Notes under the pieces: model-generated
What the model was told of the DNA's origin: nothing
The model's database searches: none
The model's input: only the letters and a program-made list of their open reading frames with translations
Part shown: piece by piece, positions 56,136-64,000 of the stretch
Numbering within the stretch: position 1 is the stretch's first letter
Layout: the number at the start of each line of letters is the position of its first letter
Assembly (NCBI RefSeq): GCF_902170785.1
Contig: NZ_CABHYG010000013.1
Location: forward strand, 101,261-165,260
Direction: 5' to 3'
DNA length: 64,000 nt
From: Yersinia proxima
Lineage (GTDB): Bacteria > Pseudomonadota > Gammaproteobacteria > Enterobacterales > Enterobacteriaceae
Translations under genes and position numbers: made by a program

Positions 56136-57293
56136 TCAGCTCGGATTGACCGGAACCACGTTTTCACTTGGGTAGCAGCCTAATACTTTTAATGACCGAG
56201 TTATTGGCGTCAGATCTGCCAGCGCTTTTTGCATAGATTCAGAACGCAAGTTAGCCTGTACATCGATATAAAACATCTCTTCCCACGGATTGCCATTTAT
56301 TGGCCGTGATTCGAGTTTCGTCATGATGATACCGTGATCTCTCAGTACCAGTAGTGCTTCAACCAATGCCCCTGACTGTTGGCCTGTCGCCATAATTAGG
56401 GTGGTTTTTGCCGGGATTTGGTCAGAGACATCAATAGCTTTACGGGCAAGAACAATAAAGCGAGTGATGTTCTGCTGCTGATTTGCCAGATTGTGCTCCA
56501 ACACCTGCAAATTATACAGCGCGCCACCGGCTTCACTTCCTAATGCAGCCGCTTCAGGCGAGTTCAATTGCGCTACTTTTTCCATTGCCGCAGCACTGCT
56601 TTCGCAATACTCGATTTTCCAATGCGGGAAACGGTTAATGAATTGACTGCACTGCTGGAAAGGCTGTGGATGGCTGTAGACGGTTTTAATTTTACTCAGA
56701 TCTGTTTCAGCCGCGACCAGCACACAGTGATCAATCGGATTGGTTATCTCACCGACAATTGACAAGCTGGTGTGTTGCAGCAAGTCATATACATCATTAA
56801 TAGAACCTGAACTGGTGTTCTCTATGGGTAATACGGCGTAATCCGCCTGGCCTGTTTCTACTTGAGTAAAGATATCCTGGAATTTTTGGCAACCACATTC
56901 AATCAATTGTTCAAAGTGACGAGCCGCATATTGGCGCGCTGCCAGATGTGAGTAAGAGCCTTTTGGACCAAGGAAGGCGATACGGGCTGAGTGCTGGGCG
57001 GTTTGATTTAGCTGATGTTGTAACAGTGCCTGCTGAGTTAATACTGAATCTTCAATAATCAGCTGGAACAGGCGAGTGATATAGAAGCCATCAAGGTCAT
57101 AAGGTTTGGCGGCGGTGATGAGCGCATCCAGCAAATCACGCTCACGCTCTTTATCGCGGATCGGGCGGTGATGAAGTTGTTTGGTTTTAGCCACATCTAC
57201 CGCTAATTCACGCCGTTCTGCCAGCAATGCCAGCAGTTTTAAGTCTAGTGCGCTGATGCGTTCACGTAGCACCAGTAATGGATTATCGGTCAT
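56136..57293 (-). CDS. pheA: Bifunctional chorismate mutase / prephenate dehydratase
   Basis: A 385-residue enzyme of phenylalanine synthesis. Domains: chorismate mutase (about 1-95, [30 protein letters not shown]), prephenate dehydratase (about 105-285, [45 protein letters not shown]) and a C-terminal ACT regulatory domain with [12 protein letters not shown] and KLESRPI, which bind phenylalanine. It is convergent with tyrA and preceded by pheL and an attenuator, so phenylalanine supply controls its transcription. Confidence 0.96.
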   Translation of the reverse strand: MTDNPLLVLRERISALDLKLLALLAERRELAVDVAKTKQLHHRPIRDKERERDLLDALITAAKPYDLDGFYITRLFQLIIEDSVLTQQALLQHQLNQTAQHSARIAFLGPKGSYSHLAARQYAARHFEQLIECGCQKFQDIFTQVETGQADYAVLPIENTSSGSINDVYDLLQHTSLSIVGEITNPIDHCVLVAAETDLSKIKTVYSHPQPFQQCSQFINRFPHWKIEYCESSAAAMEKVAQLNSPEAAALGSEAGGALYNLQVLEHNLANQQQNITRFIVLARKAIDVSDQIPAKTTLIMATGQQSGALVEALLVLRDHGIIMTKLESRPINGNPWEEMFYIDVQANLRSESMQKALADLTPITRSLKVLGCYPSENVVPVNPS

Positions 57294-57333
57294 AGGGATT
57301 TGCCTTAATTATCATTCTAAATGTTTTGTGCAT

Positions 57334-57358
57334 AAAAAAAGCCTCCCGCTTGGGAGGC
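57334..57358 (-). terminator. pheA attenuator terminator
   Basis: GCCTCCC-AAGC-GGGAGGC followed by seven T residues on the minus strand, 41 bases before pheA. Upstream segments AAAGAATGCGAAG and CTTCGCATTCTTT pair with each other, giving the competing 1:2 structure inside pheL. Together they form a classical phenylalanine attenuator. Confidence 0.85.
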
Positions 57359-57407
57359 TTTGTTGTTCGTCTTCGCATTCTTTATCACACGACGAAACGC
57401 CTCCCAA

Positions 57408-57452
57408 TCAGGGGAAGGTAAAAAAGAATGCGAAGAAAAACACTTTATTCAT
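57408..57452 (-). CDS. pheL: pheA leader peptide PheL
   Basis: A 14-residue leader peptide, [14 protein letters not shown], with seven phenylalanines, followed by TGA. E. coli PheL is [15 protein letters not shown]. It lies upstream of the terminator of the pheA attenuator, so ribosome stalling at Phe codons favours read-through. The CTTCGCATTCTTTT stretch of the gene pairs with a downstream copy to form the 1:2 stem. The start has AGGTAAGCAG about 10 bases upstream. Confidence 0.85.
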   Translation of the reverse strand: [14 protein letters not shown]

Positions 57453-57564
57453 CATCGTTGCTGCTTACCTGTTATTGAAGGCTGTTTTTGATACTGACTG
57501 AAACGATATGTTATAGCTAAAACAAGCAGCCTCTAAACTAACCGCCAGCCTGAATTGCTGTCAA

Positions 57565-57589
57565 TAAAAAACGCGCCCAAAGGCGCGTT
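57565..57589 (-). terminator. raiA terminator
   Basis: AACGCGCC-TTTG-GGCGCGTT then TTTTT on the minus strand, 29 bases beyond raiA. Confidence 0.88.
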
Positions 57590-57617
57590 AGATCCGAAAT
57601 GAGATGGATTATGCCGG

Positions 57618-57986
57618 CTATTGTTGCTGCTCGGACTCTTCTTCCTCTACATCTACATCTGCTGACTCCAGATTAGCTTCTTTAACACTGCTTGCTGCGC
57701 GACGAGCTTCACCTTTGTGTTGCACTTTATTTAATTGGCGTTCTAGTTTGGTGATCAGTTCATTAATTGCAGCATACATATCATCATGTTTGGCACTGGC
57801 AACCAATGGGCCCATCGGTGTACTGATTGTGGCGTCTGCAACAAATCCTTGCGGATCTTTAGACAGTACAATATGTGGGTTTATCAACTGGGCCTGCCAT
57901 TTATCCAGTTTGGTGAGACGGTCTTCGACATGTTTACGGATTGCTGGGGTAATATCCATTTGTTTACTGGTGATGTTGACTGTCAT
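57618..57986 (-). CDS. raiA: Ribosome-associated inhibitor A (YfiA/RaiA)
   Basis: A 122-residue stationary-phase factor that binds the 30S decoding centre and blocks translation. [31 protein letters not shown] and [29 protein letters not shown] are typical. The C-terminus ends in an acidic stretch ([14 protein letters not shown]), longer than the E. coli 113-residue protein. GAGAGGTAAG is the ribosome-binding site. A CRP-like site lies about 65-80 bases upstream. Confidence 0.93.
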   Translation of the reverse strand: MTVNITSKQMDITPAIRKHVEDRLTKLDKWQAQLINPHIVLSKDPQGFVADATISTPMGPLVASAKHDDMYAAINELITKLERQLNKVQHKGEARRAASSVKEANLESADVDVEEEESEQQQ

Positions 57987-58051
57987 ATGACTTACCTCTC
58001 TGTCTACTCCATCTTGGATAACTTCAGCATACCTCGCTTTTTACCAAAATG

Positions 58052-58067
58052 TATGATCAAGATCACT
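58052..58067. promoter_or_regulatory. CRP-like site upstream of raiA
   Basis: TATGA-TCAAGA-TCACT differs from the CRP consensus TGTGA-N6-TCACA at two outer positions. It lies 66-81 bases upstream of the raiA start codon, where an activator could act. raiA is CRP-linked in E. coli, which supports the call. Confidence 0.5.
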
Positions 58068-58285
58068 AATTTTTGTCACTTTTTGCAAAGGTCGTGGGAA
58101 CTGTGATTTAACGTCAGGAATAGGTGCTGAGGGCTTGAATCATTGAACAGAATGCCGCATTATCGATAAGTTATATCGCCTGGATATAGTCAAAAACGGC
58201 ATTATTTTTGCCTTTCCGATAAGATATCAGCGCGATAGTCTGATGACATGAATCTCTTGGATTTATGATGATAAGACAGAATTGA

Positions 58286-58309
58286 AAACGGCAGCCTAGG
58301 CTGCCGTTT
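58286..58309 (-). terminator. bamD terminator
   Basis: AAACGGCAGCC and GGCTGCCGTTT form a perfect 11-bp stem 25 bases beyond bamD; on the minus strand it ends in TTTT. Confidence 0.8.
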
Positions 58310-58333
58310 GTTATTTTCTCGTAACTGACAATA

Positions 58334-59065
58334 TCAGGCTGGGTTGGCCGCAATTATCTTGGCAACTTTGTCTGCCTCTGCATTCAGTTGCAATTGCTTA
58401 TAAGCATTTTCCATCAACGGTAGCGCATCGCGAGTTGCTTGAGTATCCGGATAATCTCTCAACATTTGCTCGACACGGTTAACTACCGCGACGTAAGCGC
58501 CTCGTTTAGTGTAATATTGCGCCACGGCCAATTCATGCTTGGCCAGACGATTTTTCAGGAACACCAAACGTTTTTGAGCGTCAGTTGCGTATTGGCTGTT
58601 CGGATAACTTTGAATCAACTGGTTAAAATCGCGGAATGCAGCTTTAGCATGTTGCGGATCGCGGTCTGAACGATCAATCCCAAAGAAGCCTTGCAATGCG
58701 CTGTCATCCAGAGCCATGTCAGTCAAACCACGCATATATAATACGTAATCGATGTTAGGATGTGTGGGATTGAGGCGCATAAAGCGATCGATTGAGGCTT
58801 GCGCCAACGGCAGATCAGCAGATTTATAATACGCATAAATCAAATCAAGCTGAACTTGCTGGGAGTAAGGCCCGAAAGGATAGCGGTTATCTAACGCTTC
58901 TAGTTGCGTAATGGCTCCCTTAAAGTTACCGTCCTGCAGTTTTTGCTGAGCGGTAGCATAGAGCTCAGAAGGCGGGTTATCGGGAACCACGTCCTTGTTA
59001 CTGGAGCAACCGGTCAGCACCAGGCTCAACGTGGCGGCAGCCACCAGATATTTCATACGCGTCAT
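58334..59065 (-). CDS. bamD: BamD outer-membrane assembly lipoprotein
   Basis: A 243-residue lipoprotein of the BAM complex that inserts beta-barrel proteins. The signal peptide [20 protein letters not shown] has the lipobox LTGC with Cys20 as the acylated residue. The rest is TPR-like: [53 protein letters not shown] and [22 protein letters not shown]. Essential in enterobacteria. Divergent from rluD, as in E. coli. Confidence 0.96.
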   Translation of the reverse strand: MTRMKYLVAAATLSLVLTGCSSNKDVVPDNPPSELYATAQQKLQDGNFKGAITQLEALDNRYPFGPYSQQVQLDLIYAYYKSADLPLAQASIDRFMRLNPTHPNIDYVLYMRGLTDMALDDSALQGFFGIDRSDRDPQHAKAAFRDFNQLIQSYPNSQYATDAQKRLVFLKNRLAKHELAVAQYYTKRGAYVAVVNRVEQMLRDYPDTQATRDALPLMENAYKQLQLNAEADKVAKIIAANPA

Positions 59066-59200
59066 GACGTTTTGATTATCCTCGAAGTGTTATTCCGGGA
59101 GACTGTCCGTTAAGCTCCCGACAAAGATCTAGATACAATAGCACATTATATTAAACGGCATCGCCGTCAAAACCCAACGTTAACGAACAAGAAGCTGCAT

Positions 59201-60178
59201 ATGGCACAACAAGTACAACTCAGCGCAACGGTGGCCGAATCACAACTCGGTCAACGGTTAGATCAGGCTTTGGCCGAATTGTTCCCTGATTATTCAAGAT
59301 CTCGCATAAAAGAATGGATCTTGGAAGACAAGGTGACTGTAAACGGTAAAACTATTAACAAGCCTAAAGAAAAAGTGTTGGGTGGTGAGCTCGTCGCAAT
59401 TGACGCGCAAATTGAGGAAGATGCCCGCTGGGCGCCTCAAGAAATCCCACTGGATATCGTCTATGAAGATAACGATATTCTCGTTATTAATAAACCCCGT
59501 GGTTTAGTCGTGCACCCTGGCGCCGGTAATCCGGACGGCACGGTTCTGAATGCATTGCTCTACTATTATCCAGAAATCATGGATGTCCCACGCGCGGGTA
59601 TCGTACATCGCCTGGATAAAGACACCACGGGCTTGATGGTGGTGGCGAAAACCGTTCCGGCACAGACTCGTTTGGTGGAAGCGCTCCAAGCGCGTGAGAT
59701 TACCCGTGAATACGAAGCGGTAGCAATCGGCAATATGACAGCTGGTGGCAGAGTTGACGAGCCTATTTCTCGTCACTCTACCAAGCGGACACATATGGCG
59801 GTGCATCCGATGGGTAAACCGGCGACCACGCATTATCGTATTATGGAGCATTTCCGTGCTCATACTCGCCTGCGCTTGCGTTTAGAAACGGGCCGTACAC
59901 ACCAGATCCGTGTGCATATGTCTCATATCAACCATCCGTTGGTAGGCGATCAGCTGTATGGCGGTCGTCCACGTCCACCGCGCGGTGCCTCTGATTCCTT
60001 TATTGCTATTTTGCGCGGCTTTGACCGCCAGGCGCTGCATGCAACTATGTTGCGTTTGTATCACCCAATCAGTGGCATTCAAATGGAATGGCATGCGGCA
60101 TTACCAGAAGATATGGTTGAGCTGATTAATGCGCTGAAAGCCGATACTGAAGAATTCAAAGATCAGATGGATTGGTAA
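59201..60178 (+). CDS. rluD: 23S rRNA pseudouridine(1911/1915/1917) synthase
   Basis: A 325-residue pseudouridine synthase. An S4-like domain (about 17-80, LGQRLDQALAELFPDYSRSRIKEWI) precedes the catalytic domain with the motif HRLDKDTTGLMVVAKT (about 136-151, Asp139 catalytic) and ETGRTHQIRVHMSHINHPLVGD. It is divergent from bamD and overlaps pgeF by one base (TAATG). Confidence 0.95.
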   Translation: MAQQVQLSATVAESQLGQRLDQALAELFPDYSRSRIKEWILEDKVTVNGKTINKPKEKVLGGELVAIDAQIEEDARWAPQEIPLDIVYEDNDILVINKPRGLVVHPGAGNPDGTVLNALLYYYPEIMDVPRAGIVHRLDKDTTGLMVVAKTVPAQTRLVEALQAREITREYEAVAIGNMTAGGRVDEPISRHSTKRTHMAVHPMGKPATTHYRIMEHFRAHTRLRLRLETGRTHQIRVHMSHINHPLVGDQLYGGRPRPPRGASDSFIAILRGFDRQALHATMLRLYHPISGIQMEWHAALPEDMVELINALKADTEEFKDQMDW

Positions 60179-60909
60179 TGAACAAGCTGATACTTCCCGA
60201 CTGGCCGATGCCTGCCACTGTTAAGGCATGTAGTACTACCCGTCATGGTGGTATCAGCGAATTCCCTTATGATTCATTAAACCTTGGCACCCATGTCGGG
60301 GATATTGTCGCCAGTGTGGTTGCAAATCGCCAATCTTTAGTGGAGCAAGCGGGATTGCCGCAAATGCCTGTTTGGCTCGAGCAGGTGCATGGCACTCGTG
60401 TCCTGCATCTGGACGGCAAGACTATTTCTGATGTACAGGCCGATGCTGTTTATAGCCGCGTCGCTGGGCAAGTTTGTGCCGTAATGACAGCAGATTGTTT
60501 GCCAGTGCTGTTTTGCTCGTCGGCAGGTGATGAAGTGGCCGCTGCTCATGCGGGGTGGCGTGGCCTTTGTGCCGGTGTTCTGGAGCAAACGTTAGCTCAG
60601 TTCAATGCTGGCTCTTCTTCTATTATTGCCTGGTTAGGCCCGGCAATTGGCCCGCAGCAGTTTGAAGTGGGTGAAGAGGTTAAACAGGCATTTATCCAAA
60701 TCGACGCACAATTCGCGACTGCGTTCACACCTTCCGGCTCTAAATATCTCGCCGACATCTATTTATTAGCTCGATTGCGGTTACAGGCCGCAGGTATTCA
60801 CGCTATATATGGCGGTGATCGCTGCACAGTGACTGAAAAACAACATTTTTTCTCTTATCGGCGCGATGGAATCACTGGACGTATGGCAAGTTTAATCTGG
60901 CTGATATAA
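60178..60909 (+). CDS. pgeF: Peptidoglycan editing factor / laccase-domain protein (YfiH)
   Basis: A 243-residue DUF152 (laccase-domain) protein. MTADCLPVLFCSSAGDEVAAAHAGWRGLCAGVLEQTL (about 101-137) holds the metal-binding His and Cys set, and WLGPAIGPQQFEVGEEV follows. E. coli YfiH is PgeF, which removes L-Ser-containing muropeptides that MurC makes by mistake. The ATG at 60178 overlaps the rluD stop, so the two are coupled. Confidence 0.92.
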   Translation: MNKLILPDWPMPATVKACSTTRHGGISEFPYDSLNLGTHVGDIVASVVANRQSLVEQAGLPQMPVWLEQVHGTRVLHLDGKTISDVQADAVYSRVAGQVCAVMTADCLPVLFCSSAGDEVAAAHAGWRGLCAGVLEQTLAQFNAGSSSIIAWLGPAIGPQQFEVGEEVKQAFIQIDAQFATAFTPSGSKYLADIYLLARLRLQAAGIHAIYGGDRCTVTEKQHFFSYRRDGITGRMASLIWLI

Positions 60910-60973
60910 CCTATTGGGCTAGGGCGATCCGCTGGCGCATGACGTTGTACTTTAAATATAGTGTCGAAATAAC

Positions 60974-61001
60974 CTTGAAAATTTGAGGGATGACCTCATC
61001 T
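60974..61001 (+). promoter_or_regulatory. Sigma32 heat-shock promoter of clpB
   Basis: CTTGAAA (60974-60980), a 13-base spacer and CCTCATCT (60994-61001), matching the sigma32 consensus CTTGAAA-N13/14-CCCCATNT. It lies 39 bases upstream of the clpB start codon. Confidence 0.85.
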
Positions 61002-61039
61002 AATCTCCAGTAGCAATTTTGACCAATATTGGAGGTGTT

Positions 61040-63613
61040 ATGCGTCTGGATCGTCTTACTAGCAAATTCCAGCTTGCCCTCGCCGATGCCCAATCTTTAG
61101 CTCTTGGGCGCGACAACCAATTTATTGAACCGTTACATTTGATGAGCGCACTGCTCAATCAGGATGGGGGGACGGTTCGCCCATTGTTGACCTCGGCGGG
61201 TATTAATGTCGCCAGTTTGCGCAGCGGCATTGAGCAAGCATTAGGTCGTCTTCCACAAGTTGAAGGGACTGGCGGTGATGTTCAGCCATCAAATGAGCTA
61301 GTCCGTGTATTGAATCTTTGCGACAAATTAGCGCAAAAACGTGCAGATAAGTTTATTTCGTCAGAACTGTTTGTTCTGGCCGTACTTGAAGATCGCGGCA
61401 CTTTAACTGACATGTTAAAAGCAGCCGGTGCAACAAAAGATAAAATAAATAAGGCAATTGAAGATATGCGTGGTGGTGACAAAGTTGATGACCAGGGTGC
61501 TGAAGACCAGCGTCAGGCATTGAAAAAATTCACTATCGACCTGACTGAGCGGGCGGAGCAAGGCAAGCTCGATCCGGTTATTGGCCGTGATGAAGAGATT
61601 CGCCGTACTATTCAGGTACTACAGCGCCGGACTAAAAATAACCCGGTGTTAATTGGTGAACCTGGTGTGGGTAAAACAGCCATTGTTGAAGGTCTGGCGC
61701 AACGAATCGTGAATGGTGAAGTGCCAGAAGGCCTGAAGCATAAACGTGTGCTTTCATTAGATATGGGTGCACTGATTGCAGGTGCGAAGTATCGCGGTGA
61801 GTTTGAAGAGCGCTTGAAAGGCGTGTTGAATGATTTATCAAAACAAGAAGGTAGTGTGATCTTGTTCATTGATGAATTGCATACCATGGTCGGAGCCGGG
61901 AAAGGCGACGGGGCGATGGATGCCGGCAACATGCTGAAACCTGCGTTAGCGCGCGGTGAATTACATTGCGTTGGTGCCACAACACTTGATGAGTACCGTC
62001 AATATATAGAGAAGGATGCGGCGCTAGAGCGGCGTTTCCAGAAAGTGTATGTGGCGGAGCCAACTGTTGAAGACACTATCGCCATTTTACGCGGGCTGAA
62101 AGAGCGCTATGAACTGCATCACCATGTGCAGATAACTGACCCGGCAATTGTGGCTGCGGCAACGCTATCGCACCGTTATATTTCGGATCGTCAGTTACCG
62201 GATAAAGCTATCGACCTTATTGACGAGGCTGGTTCTAGTATCCGTATGCAGATGGATTCAAAACCGGAATCATTGGATCGTCTGGAGCGCCGGATTATCC
62301 AATTGAAACTGGAACAGCAGGCATTGAAGAAAGAATCTGATGATGCCAGCAAAAAACGTCTGGAAATGCTCAATACCGAATTAGAGCAAAAAGAACGTGA
62401 ATATTCAGAGCTGGAAGAGGAGTGGAAGGCAGAAAAAGCCGCCCTCACCGGAACTCAGAATATTAAAACCGAATTGGAACAAGCCAAAATCAGCTTAGAG
62501 CAAGCTCGTCGTGTGGGCGATTTGGCGCGGATGTCAGAACTTCAGTACGGTAAAATTCCTGAGCTGGAAAAACAGCTAGCGGCGGCAACGGCGCTTGAAG
62601 GGAAAACCATGAAGTTGCTGCGTAACCGGGTGACGGAAGCAGAAATTGCGGAAGTGCTGGCGCGCTGGACGGGGATTCCTGTATCTCGCATGCTGGAAAG
62701 TGAGCGTGATAAGTTGCTGCGCATGGAACAGGATCTACATAAACGCGTGATTGGGCAGGATGAAGCTGTTGAAGCTGTATCCAATGCTATTCGCCGTAGT
62801 CGTGCTGGGTTATCAGATCCGAACCGCCCAATTGGTTCCTTCTTATTCTTAGGGCCAACAGGGGTCGGTAAAACCGAGTTGTGTAAAGCGCTGGCAACCT
62901 TCCTGTTCGACAGTGATGATGCCATGGTGCGTATTGATATGTCCGAGTTTATGGAAAAACATTCCGTTTCTCGGTTGGTTGGTGCACCTCCAGGCTATGT
63001 GGGTTATGAAGAAGGTGGCTACCTGACAGAAGCTGTGCGCCGTCGCCCTTATTCTGTCATTCTGCTGGATGAGGTAGAAAAAGCGCATCCGGATGTATTC
63101 AACATTCTTTTACAGGTTTTGGATGACGGGCGTTTGACTGACGGGCAGGGTAGAACAGTCGACTTCCGTAATACGGTGGTCATCATGACCTCTAACCTCG
63201 GTTCCGATTTGATTCAGGAACGTTTCGGTGAAAGAAGTTATAGCGAAATGAAGGAAATGGTGATGGAAGTTGTTACTCACCACTTCCGCCCTGAATTTAT
63301 CAACCGTATAGATGAGGTTGTTGTCTTCCATCCACTGGGTCGAGCGCATCTGGCTTCAATTGCCAGCATCCAACTGGAGCGCCTGTACAAACGGTTGGAA
63401 GAACGTGGCTATCAGGTCACCATCACTCAGCCTGCGTTGGAGTTCTTGGGCGAGACTGGTTTCGATCCTGTTTATGGTGCGCGGCCATTGAAACGCGCAA
63501 TCCAGCAGGAAATCGAGAATCCACTGGCGCAACAGATACTTTCCGGCAAATTAATACCGGGAGTCCCTGTTACTCTTGATGTGGAAAATGGGCATATCAT
63601 TGCCAAACAGTAA
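61040..63613 (+). CDS. clpB: ClpB disaggregase chaperone
   Basis: An 857-residue Hsp100 that, with DnaK, dissolves protein aggregates. It has an N domain (about 1-145), AAA1 with GEPGVGKTA (Walker A) and [13 protein letters not shown] (Walker B), a long middle coiled-coil (about 410-525) rich in Glu/Lys, AAA2 with [12 protein letters not shown] and [12 protein letters not shown], and a C-terminal domain. The ATG at 61040 has GGAGG 5 bases upstream; the open frame starts at 61019 without support. It is under a sigma32 promoter and ends with an intrinsic terminator. Confidence 0.97.
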   Translation: MRLDRLTSKFQLALADAQSLALGRDNQFIEPLHLMSALLNQDGGTVRPLLTSAGINVASLRSGIEQALGRLPQVEGTGGDVQPSNELVRVLNLCDKLAQKRADKFISSELFVLAVLEDRGTLTDMLKAAGATKDKINKAIEDMRGGDKVDDQGAEDQRQALKKFTIDLTERAEQGKLDPVIGRDEEIRRTIQVLQRRTKNNPVLIGEPGVGKTAIVEGLAQRIVNGEVPEGLKHKRVLSLDMGALIAGAKYRGEFEERLKGVLNDLSKQEGSVILFIDELHTMVGAGKGDGAMDAGNMLKPALARGELHCVGATTLDEYRQYIEKDAALERRFQKVYVAEPTVEDTIAILRGLKERYELHHHVQITDPAIVAAATLSHRYISDRQLPDKAIDLIDEAGSSIRMQMDSKPESLDRLERRIIQLKLEQQALKKESDDASKKRLEMLNTELEQKEREYSELEEEWKAEKAALTGTQNIKTELEQAKISLEQARRVGDLARMSELQYGKIPELEKQLAAATALEGKTMKLLRNRVTEAEIAEVLARWTGIPVSRMLESERDKLLRMEQDLHKRVIGQDEAVEAVSNAIRRSRAGLSDPNRPIGSFLFLGPTGVGKTELCKALATFLFDSDDAMVRIDMSEFMEKHSVSRLVGAPPGYVGYEEGGYLTEAVRRRPYSVILLDEVEKAHPDVFNILLQVLDDGRLTDGQGRTVDFRNTVVIMTSNLGSDLIQERFGERSYSEMKEMVMEVVTHHFRPEFINRIDEVVVFHPLGRAHLASIASIQLERLYKRLEERGYQVTITQPALEFLGETGFDPVYGARPLKRAIQQEIENPLAQQILSGKLIPGVPVTLDVENGHIIAKQ

Positions 63614-63627
63614 TGGTAACTCCTTGA

Positions 63628-63652
63628 GGGGGCGAGAAATCGCCCCCTTTTT
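63628..63652 (+). terminator. clpB terminator
   Basis: GGGGGCG-AGAAAT-CGCCCCC followed by TTTTT, 15 bases after the clpB stop. Confidence 0.9.
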
Positions 63653-63724
63653 GTTGTCTTTTTCACCGTATTTCGTGTTTTTGCCGCATTAGTGAGCGGT
63701 TGAAAAGTTTTTTGAAATTAGGGG

Positions 63725-63752
63725 TTGCAGGCTGTCAGGAACTCCCTATAAT
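63725..63752 (+). promoter_or_regulatory. rRNA operon promoter P1
   Basis: TTGCAG (63725-63730), 16-base spacer, TATAAT (63747-63752) followed by the GC-rich discriminator GCGCC. Flanking text (CAGGAACTCCC before and CACTGACCGGGAACAACG after) matches enterobacterial rrn P1. Confidence 0.93.
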
Positions 63753-63844
63753 GCGCCTCCACTGACCGGGAACAACGAAACACACTTCGCCGGGTCAGGA
63801 AGAGAAATGATTGAGTTTGACTTCGAAAGAAACCAAATAAACTC

Positions 63845-63872
63845 TTGACTCTTCAGCGGGAAAGCGTATTAT
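63845..63872 (+). promoter_or_regulatory. rRNA operon promoter P2
   Basis: TTGACT (63845-63850), 16-base spacer, TATTAT (63867-63872) followed by CTGCCTCCCGC, the usual rrn P2. Confidence 0.92.
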
Positions 63873-63922
63873 CTGCCTCCCGCGTTACCGTAAGATTCGC
63901 CGCAAGGCAAACGGGTAACGAA

Positions 63923-64000
63923 CGCTCTTTAACAATTTATCAGACAATCTGTGTGGGCACTCGCAAGACGATATCGAAGCCTGTTTCGACAGGCAGAAGA
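63923..64000 (+). other. rRNA operon leader with boxA; 16S gene beyond the edge
   Basis: CGCTCTTTAACAA (63923-63935) is the boxA antitermination element. The leader then contains GCCTGT-TTCG-ACAGGC, a small hairpin near the edge. The 16S rRNA itself is not within the window. Confidence 0.85.

Larger units (their letters stand above)
57987..58333. other. Region between raiA and bamD
   Basis: 347 bases without a gene. It holds the raiA upstream region with a CRP-like site (58052-58067) and, at the right, the bamD terminator (58286-58309). I saw nothing else. Confidence 0.5.

Overview
The window looks like a chromosomal stretch of a Yersinia, most likely a member of the Y. enterocolitica species group. 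The gene order pncC-recA-recX-alaS-csrA-tRNA(Ser/Arg)-yqaB-yqaA-gshA-luxS and ypjD/ffh-rpsP-rimM-trmD-rplS, then aroF-tyrA/pheA-raiA-bamD/rluD-pgeF-clpB-rrn, is the enterobacterial core order. The proteins read as close Enterobacterales orthologues. Several 127-bp ERIC elements of the Yersinia type and an L-sorbose PTS operon fit that group. This assignment is inference from memory of families, not a database search.

Left half (1-33 kb) is accessory and metabolic. It starts with the N-terminal 507 codons of a second, betaproteobacterial-looking elongation factor G, divergent from an ArsR-type regulator, followed by a toxin-antitoxin pair. Next comes a sorbose operon on the minus strand (sorC-F-B-A-M-E, without sorD), with three copies of the operator-like palindrome GCACANNTGTGC upstream of sorC. 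A nine-gene minus-strand amide operon follows (18.05 to 8.5 kb): a urea/amide-type ABC transporter (urtABCDE-like), formamidase, AmiC sensor, AmiR ANTAR antiterminator and a two-domain nitrilase. Its leader carries a strong sigma70 promoter followed by an intrinsic terminator, which is what an ANTAR-controlled operon should have. Then come fumarase A, a second toxin-antitoxin pair, and a plus-strand sugar operon (21.4-30.6 kb). That operon encodes an Rbs-type ABC transporter, a DUF2291 lipoprotein, a split transketolase, an FGGY kinase and a FucI/AraA-like isomerase, with a convergent SorC-family regulator. The set resembles a D-apiose transketolase pathway.

Right half (33-64 kb) is conserved core. 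Highlights are the SOS-controlled recA with an ERIC in its 5' leader; recX, whose ribosome-binding site sits in the end of another ERIC; the serV-argV tRNA cluster with a broken fourth arginine tRNA and a duplicated terminator; the TTG-started gshA; luxS; the ribosome-maturation operon; the TyrR-type aroF-tyrA operon; and pheA with its leader peptide pheL and attenuator. clpB has a sigma32 promoter, and the window ends in the P1/P2 promoters and boxA of an rRNA operon whose 16S gene begins just past the right edge. I saw no insertion sequence, prophage or CRISPR array.
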